Assembly (NCBI GenBank): GCA_023391275.1
Contig: JAEWBE010000134.1
Span: 1-18,315 of the forward strand
Reading direction: 5' to 3'
DNA from: Bacillota bacterium
GTDB lineage: Bacteria > Bacillota > Clostridia > Oscillospirales > Acutalibacteraceae
Length of the DNA: 18,315 bases
Shown: piece after piece, positions 14,280 through 18,315 of the stretch
Layout: each line of letters starts with the position of its first letter
How positions within the stretch are numbered: the stretch's first letter is position 1
Notes under the pieces: generated by a model
What the model saw: only the letters and a program-made list of their open reading frames with translations
The model's database searches: none
What the model was told of the DNA's origin: nothing
Position numbers and translations under genes: made by a program

Positions 14280-15428
14280 TTATATTATAAACAGGTTTTT
14301 AATCCTATCCAAAAATATCTGAAATATGTTTTTTTCCGCTGTGACCTGCGGAATCTTTCCGACGGAAACCAGATCCGTGGAAGCAAGGGTATCTCCGTTG
14401 AGCGTGTAACGAATGGTGCCGAGCACCTGGCCGGTTTCAACCGGCGCATAGATAAATTTTGGTATTTCAATAATTCTGCTAATTTTGGTGCTGTCATCTT
14501 TATTCACCACCACACTGTCGCCAACCGTTCCGCACAGTGCGACGTTTTCCCCGGTGCCGCCGACAACCGGCAGAGTAACCGAATAGTGTGAATCATCAAT
14601 TGGGTAGCTGACCAGCATTGAAAAACCATAATTCAGCATTTTTTGATGATCGTTCCAATCATCCGGCGCGTTCAGCGTAACCGCGATTAAATGAACTCCA
14701 TCTCGTTCCGCCGCCGAAACAAGACATCTTCCCGCCTTTTGTGTATAACCTGTTTTTACCCCCGTGCAGCCTTGATAAAGGCTCAGCAGCTTGTTATGGT
14801 TGGTAAACCGGCGCGTCTGCTCGGGGCTGGCATACTGTACATTCATCAGTTTGTTTCCTGCTATCTGGGCAAAATCCGGATTTTTCATTGCCGCTGCAGA
14901 CAGCATAGCCAAATCATACGCGGTAGTATAATGAGCTTCATCATCCAACCCGGACGGAGTAACGAAATGAGTGTTGGAAAGGTTTAATTCCCCTGCACGC
15001 TTATTCATCAAATCCGCAAAAGCTTCCGTAGAACCGCTGATGGCGATCGCAGCCGAATTTGCAGCGTCATTCCCCGAAACCGTCAGCATACCCGCCGCCA
15101 GAGCCTTCAGGCTGAGTTTGTTCCCAGGCAGCAGGCCCATGGAAGAACCTTCAACCCGTACCATCTGATCCGTAATCGTAATAATTCTATCGTCAACCGC
15201 CGCTTTTTCCAATGTAAGCAAAGCTGTCATAATTTTAGTTGTGCTGGCCATTGGACGCTTCGTATTTTCATCTTTTGCAAATAATATTTGTCCATTGTCC
15301 GTATTCAGCAAAACTGCCGACTTTGCGGAAACTTCCGGCCGGGTATCTGCAAAAGCCGGCAATGAAAAGCAAAAATAAAATAAAAGAAGGAACAGAAATG
15401 ATATTATTTTTTTTAACAAAGCAACCAC
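14280..15428 (-). CDS. dacF: Serine-type D-Ala-D-Ala carboxypeptidase (DacF/PBP5-like, family S11)
   Basis: This penicillin-binding protein trims the terminal D-Ala from peptidoglycan stem peptides outside the membrane. Residues 1-27 form a Sec signal peptide with a hydrophobic core and an LPAFAD cleavage region. The three S11 motifs are present: SxxK at Ser62-Lys65 (STTK), SGN at 118-120, and KTG at 225-227 (GVKTGYT). A C-terminal beta-rich PBP5-type domain follows (about 285-365). The last residues (IFQIFLDRIKNLFII) could form the amphipathic membrane anchor usual for these enzymes. The start is GTG at 15428; a TTG three codons later with an AGGTGG site is also possible. The neighbours ytfJ and rluB suggest a spore or envelope context, but a vegetative role cannot be excluded. 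Confidence 0.93.
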   Translation of the reverse strand: MVALLKKIISFLFLLLFYFCFSLPAFADTRPEVSAKSAVLLNTDNGQILFAKDENTKRPMASTTKIMTALLTLEKAAVDDRIITITDQMVRVEGSSMGLLPGNKLSLKALAAGMLTVSGNDAANSAAIAISGSTEAFADLMNKRAGELNLSNTHFVTPSGLDDEAHYTTAYDLAMLSAAAMKNPDFAQIAGNKLMNVQYASPEQTRRFTNHNKLLSLYQGCTGVKTGYTQKAGRCLVSAAERDGVHLIAVTLNAPDDWNDHQKMLNYGFSMLVSYPIDDSHYSVTLPVVGGTGENVALCGTVGDSVVVNKDDSTKISRIIEIPKFIYAPVETGQVLGTIRYTLNGDTLASTDLVSVGKIPQVTAEKNIFQIFLDRIKNLFII

Positions 15429-15475
15429 CTACCTATAAAAAATTATATGCAGGCGGCTGCTTCATTATTTGAATA

Positions 15476-15958
15476 TTATACTTGTGGATCGTCCAATTTT
15501 ACATTCGTCGTTGCCGTCGAGGAATTAAACGGATCGGCTGCCGGCGACGAACTGCCCTGAGTGCTGGCATTCGGGGCGTGTTTATTTTTTTTGCTGTTAA
15601 ACATACAATTTATCTTGTCCACAACTTCCGGGAACATGCCGATAACCCGGTCGGCCGTGTTGTTATATGGGTCTATTTGCAGCATTTTAACACTTCCGTT
15701 GCAGATTGTAATGAAAGCGACCGGGCTGATTGAAACTCCTGCGCCCGTTCCGCCGCCGAAATATTCTTTTTCAGATTGGATTTTTGTTGGAAAATCCGAA
15801 CCGCCGGATGCAAATCCGTAACTGATTTTTGAAACGGGAATAATAATGGAACCATCCGGCGAAGTAATCGGGTCGCCGACAATTGTATTAATATCCACCA
15901 TCTCTTTAATTTTTTCAAGTGTGGTATTCATCATACCTTCAATTGGATGCTCACTCAT
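15476..15958 (-). CDS. ytfJ: YtfJ/GerW-family spore protein
   Basis: YtfJ, also called GerW, is a spore protein needed for normal germination in B. subtilis. The 160-residue protein shows the family core: HPIEGMMNTTLEKIKEMVD at 4-22, VGDPITSPDGSIIIPVSKIS at 27-46, YGFASGGSDF, a glycine-rich stretch FGGGTGAGVSISPVAF at 67-82, and FPEVVDKI. The last 40 residues are a Ser/Thr/Ala/Asn-rich low-complexity tail. The ATG has an AAGGCGGTG site. It lies 28 bases after the DUF2953 gene, a pairing I associate with Clostridia. Its presence is the best hint in the window that the organism forms spores. Confidence 0.92.
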   Translation of the reverse strand: MSEHPIEGMMNTTLEKIKEMVDINTIVGDPITSPDGSIIIPVSKISYGFASGGSDFPTKIQSEKEYFGGGTGAGVSISPVAFITICNGSVKMLQIDPYNNTADRVIGMFPEVVDKINCMFNSKKNKHAPNASTQGSSSPAADPFNSSTATTNVKLDDPQV

Positions 15959-15986
15959 TTTAAATACACCGCCTTATTCTTTAAAT

Positions 15987-16613
15987 TTAATTTTCTGAAG
16001 TTTGTCTGATCGCCTTAATCACTTTCATCGATTGAAACAGTGCCGACAAAGAAGAGGCAACAAGGAAAAATAACCGCATATGTGCCTTGAAGCTGAAGCG
16101 GATTTTGCACTCTTTGCCCTGAAAATTCGGAACGACATTAATGTGATATTGTCTGCATCTTAAATTGTGAAGCAGCATTCCCATCGGAGTGTACACTGCC
16201 GCACAAATGCCTCCGTAAAGGATCGCCGTTTGTGCCGCGTCTTCATCCTCCACGGAAATGTCGATTGAAATATTGTCAACAATCAAGTGAGAAAACCATT
16301 TTTTTGCCGTTCCCGTTGCAATCGAAGCAAACTCTCTGATAATATCCAAAAAGCCGGATAGGCCCTTTTGCTCTATTATGCCCTTAATTTTTGATTTTGC
16401 ATCGTTCTTATTCTTTTTTTCTTTTTTCTTCTGCACCGCTTCCGCTTCTTCGGTTTCCGCTTTTTGGGACTGAGGAGCTATTCGATAGCTGATAAACAAA
16501 TATCTTACTTTCGCACTCAGTTCATTTTCAAAATCTGCAACAATATACACAGGACAAAGCAGCAGAATCAACAAAAGCAGCACGATTCCCAATCCAACCA
16601 TAAGAGCAGTCAT
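15987..16613 (-). CDS. DUF2953 membrane-anchored protein
   Basis: This 208-residue protein fits the DUF2953 family, whose function is unknown to me. An N-terminal transmembrane helix (about 4-26) is followed by a short strand region (LSAKVRYLFISYRI), a highly charged Lys/Glu segment (about 50-75), and a C-terminal domain with the characteristic DAAQTAILYGGICAAVYTPMG at about 124-144. A second hydrophobic stretch lies at about 180-195. The likely topology is membrane-anchored. The ATG has a GGAGGC site. Its position directly before ytfJ suggests a shared role in sporulation or germination, but that is guilt by association only. Confidence 0.82.
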   Translation of the reverse strand: MTALMVGLGIVLLLLILLLCPVYIVADFENELSAKVRYLFISYRIAPQSQKAETEEAEAVQKKKEKKNKNDAKSKIKGIIEQKGLSGFLDIIREFASIATGTAKKWFSHLIVDNISIDISVEDEDAAQTAILYGGICAAVYTPMGMLLHNLRCRQYHINVVPNFQGKECKIRFSFKAHMRLFFLVASSLSALFQSMKVIKAIRQTSEN

Positions 16614-16646
16614 AAAGCCTCCATAAAGCGCTTGGATATCCTTGGT

Positions 16647-17198
16647 TCAAGCGTCCGCTTTCTCAATTTCTCCGTCTTCCGTCTGTCGTTTCTGCGGCAG
16701 TGGGGGCAATTCGCCCAAGGAAGAAATATTCAAGCACCGTAAAAAGTCAGCGGTTGTACCGTAGAGCAGCGGCCTGCCCGGCAATTCCAGCCTGCCACGC
16801 TCTTCAATCAGCCCCTTCGCAGTCAGGCTGCCCAATACCCCCGAACAGTCAACACCGCGTATTTGCTCAATAAACGCTTTTGTAACCGGCTGGTTGTAAG
16901 CCACAATGGCAAGTACTTCCATGCCGGCCTGTGAAAGCGGCGTATTCCGGCGCATGTCCAGAATATGGCGGACTGAATCCGCATATGCGGGATTGGTGCA
17001 CATTTGATAATTGTCTTCCAACTTTACAATGCGAATACCCGCGTCCTCTTTATTAAAATCATCCATCAAATTTTGGAGTATTCTGAATGCGGTGGGCCTG
17101 TCCAGTTCCAGAGCCTCGGCAATTCGATCGATTGAAACCGGGTCCCCGTTTGCAAACAGGATTGCTTCTATTGCTCCCCGGAGCTTTTTGATTTCCAA
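16647..17198 (-). CDS. scpB: Segregation and condensation protein ScpB
   Basis: ScpB is a winged-helix subunit that binds ScpA and, with Smc, forms the bacterial condensin that organises and segregates the chromosome. The 183-residue protein shows the two winged-helix repeats and the hallmark segment LSQAGMEVLAIVAYNQPVTKAFIEQIRGVDCSGVL at about 88-122, then LPGRPLLYGTT. The assigned start is a TTG at 17198, inside the scpA tail, giving the usual opening MEIKKLRGAIEAILFANGDPVS. A GCGGGATGA site lies just upstream. The 31-base overlap with scpA suggests coupled translation, fitting two proteins that work as one complex. Confidence 0.95.
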   Translation of the reverse strand: MEIKKLRGAIEAILFANGDPVSIDRIAEALELDRPTAFRILQNLMDDFNKEDAGIRIVKLEDNYQMCTNPAYADSVRHILDMRRNTPLSQAGMEVLAIVAYNQPVTKAFIEQIRGVDCSGVLGSLTAKGLIEERGRLELPGRPLLYGTTADFLRCLNISSLGELPPLPQKRQTEDGEIEKADA

Positions 17199-17908
17199 TT
17201 TTTCATCCCGCCGTTCATTAATTTTACCGTTGCGTGTCGGCTTTCCCCCTCGACGCGAACGCGTTTGCCCTTAACCAGTTCAAGCACGGCCAGAAAGGTT
17301 GCCACCAAATCGGACTTTTCCCGCTTTGAATCGAACAGAGATTCATATTTCACTCCGTCCGTCCGCCAAAGCCGGCGGAGCACATAAATAATCTGTGATG
17401 CAACGGAAACAATTCTGTGCGTAACAATACCGGAAAAAGCTTCGGGCGGCGGCGGAACAAACCGCCTTCCGCGCCCGGCCGCATTTTGATATGCCGCCAA
17501 AAGTTCCGCCGGGGTATGGAAACGCCGATAGGTTTGGTCCACCTCTATCTCCGCAGGTTCACGTACAAAAGAATTAAAACTGAGATGTTCCGCCATAAGC
17601 TGCGCGACGCGCCTGCATTCCTGATACTCCAGAAGCTGACCGCTCAATTCCCGCTGAAGTTCCTCCGCCTCGTCATGTTTTGGCAAAAGATAGACCGTTT
17701 TGATATAAACCAGACGCGCAGCCATTTCCAGAAATTCACTGGCGACATCCATATTCTGCTCTTTCATTGCGTTAATATGCTGTAAATACTGATCCAGAAG
17801 CTCAGAAATTTCAATGTCACAAATATTTAACTTGTTTTTCGTTATCAAATAGAGGAGCAAATCCAAGGGGCCTTCAAACGCAGGCAGCTTATAGGATAAT
17901 TTTTCCAT
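17168..17908 (-). CDS. scpA: Segregation and condensation protein ScpA
   Basis: ScpA is the kleisin of the Smc-ScpAB condensin; it bridges the Smc heads. The 246-residue protein has the conserved N-terminal Smc-neck-binding part (FEGPLDLLLYLITKNKLNICDI at about 11-32, then LEMAARLVYIKTVYLLP at about 60-76) and a C-terminal winged helix (VATFLAVLELVKGKRV at about 206-221). The final residues beyond about 232 are a short Lys/Ser-rich tail overlapping scpB. The ATG has a GTGGGGT site and lies 12 bases after the upstream protease gene. In the Smc system ScpA and ScpB are made together, which the overlap supports. Confidence 0.96.
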   Translation of the reverse strand: MEKLSYKLPAFEGPLDLLLYLITKNKLNICDIEISELLDQYLQHINAMKEQNMDVASEFLEMAARLVYIKTVYLLPKHDEAEELQRELSGQLLEYQECRRVAQLMAEHLSFNSFVREPAEIEVDQTYRRFHTPAELLAAYQNAAGRGRRFVPPPPEAFSGIVTHRIVSVASQIIYVLRRLWRTDGVKYESLFDSKREKSDLVATFLAVLELVKGKRVRVEGESRHATVKLMNGGMKNWKSKSSGEQ

Positions 17909-17920
17909 AGTACCCCACTT

Positions 17921-18315
17921 TTAAAACAAACCCAAAAGCTGATAAGGAAGCTGCGCCAGCCAAAGAACGCCGCTTGCAAAAAAACTTTGCAGCAAGGCAA
18001 GCGGCCGGCTCAGCACTCCACTGAAAAGAACAACAAAGGAAATCATAACGATCATATTCTGGTACCGGTAATAATTATAGAGCGCTTTATCCGATAAAAA
18101 CGCACCAAGAATTTTCGAACCGTCCAGCGGCGGAAGAGGAATCAGGTTAAATACCGCCAGAGCAACGTTGATTGTGATATACGCTATAAAAAAGTCCTGA
18201 ACGAATGAGGGAATTAAAAATTTCGTGGCAATAACAATGCCTACATAAATCAGCGCGCCGACAAGGGATGCAAGCAGATTGGAAACCGGCCCTGCCAGTG
18301 CTGTAATCGCCATGT
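17921..18315 (-). CDS. Site-2 protease (M50) family membrane protein, 5' end beyond window
   Basis: Only the C-terminal 131 or so codons are inside the window. The visible part has the AGPVSN motif, two to three hydrophobic helices, and the second conserved block NLIPLPPLDGSKIL, in which the Asp of LDG is the usual third zinc ligand. The HExxH catalytic helix of M50 proteases should lie upstream, outside the window, so this cannot be checked. The internal ATG at 18313 is unlikely to be the real start, because the AGPxSN segment normally follows the HExxH helix. Multi-pass, membrane-embedded protease of the short YwhC/S2P-like type is the best reading. The stop is 12 bases before scpA, so co-transcription is likely. 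Confidence 0.88.
   Translation of the reverse strand, partial: MAITALAGPVSNLLASLVGALIYVGIVIATKFLIPSFVQDFFIAYITINVALAVFNLIPLPPLDGSKILGAFLSDKALYNYYRYQNMIVMISFVVLFSGVLSRPLALLQSFFASGVLWLAQLPYQLLGLF

Noticed and set aside
15449..15460. GCAG/CTGC hairpin followed by a T-rich run between ytfJ and the carboxypeptidase
   Set aside because: The stem is only four base pairs and the T-run is separated by ATATAA, too weak for an intrinsic terminator.
1..18315. CRISPR arrays, tRNA/rRNA genes, insertion sequences, attachment sites
   Set aside because: No regularly spaced repeats, no tRNA-like cloverleaf, no transposase or integrase frames, and no terminal inverted repeats were seen on reading both strands.

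Overview
The window is a densely packed chromosomal core segment in which every supported gene lies on the minus strand, so transcription runs from high to low coordinates. Gene content and order point to a spore-forming, low- to mid-GC Firmicute of class Clostridia. The pointers are RemA, YicC, YtfJ/GerW, a DUF2953 protein, a YugP-type peptidase, and the priA-def-fmt-rsmB-rlmN-prpC order also known from Bacillus subtilis. By family resemblance an Oscillospiraceae/Ruminococcaceae-like member of Clostridia is my best guess, but the sequence alone does not prove the family. No rRNA, tRNA, CRISPR array, insertion sequence or prophage gene was seen, and no gene-free stretch reaches 300 bases.

Block 1 (18315 down to 13110) holds a site-2 protease (cut by the window edge), scpA, scpB, a DUF2953 membrane protein, ytfJ/gerW, a serine D-Ala-D-Ala carboxypeptidase, rluB, and a small GNAT-like protein overlapping the rluB tail. 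The themes are chromosome organisation, spore and envelope functions, and rRNA pseudouridylation. Gaps are short or negative, which fits one operon.

Block 2 (about 13078 down to 9731) is a self-contained biotin cassette with its own sigma-A-type promoter and a terminal hairpin. It encodes an MmdA/12S-like carboxyltransferase, a free-standing biotin carrier protein (1.3S-like) and an OadA/5S-like pyruvate/oxaloacetate carboxyltransferase. There is no biotin carboxylase and no membrane OadB/OadG subunit, so the set resembles a soluble transcarboxylase. The 12S-like subunit, however, has altered residues in both regions where this family normally has Gly-Gly motifs, plus a shortened active-site loop. 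This is the most unusual part of the window.

Block 3 (promoter at about 9710, genes from 9608 down past position 1) is a long housekeeping operon: yicC, remA, gmk, rpoZ, priA, def, fmt, a YugP-like zinc peptidase, rsmB, rlmN and prpC (cut by the window edge). It follows the B. subtilis yloC-remA-gmk-rpoZ-coaBC-priA-def-fmt-rsmB-rlmN-prpC order, except that coaBC is absent and the peptidase gene lies between fmt and rsmB. Many neighbours overlap or sit within about 25 bases, suggesting translational coupling. The operon joins RNA turnover, nucleotide and transcription functions, replication restart, initiator formyl-Met handling, rRNA/tRNA methylation and Ser/Thr phosphatase signalling.

Overall this is mostly ordinary core genome. 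The divergent biotin cassette is the best candidate for something under-described.
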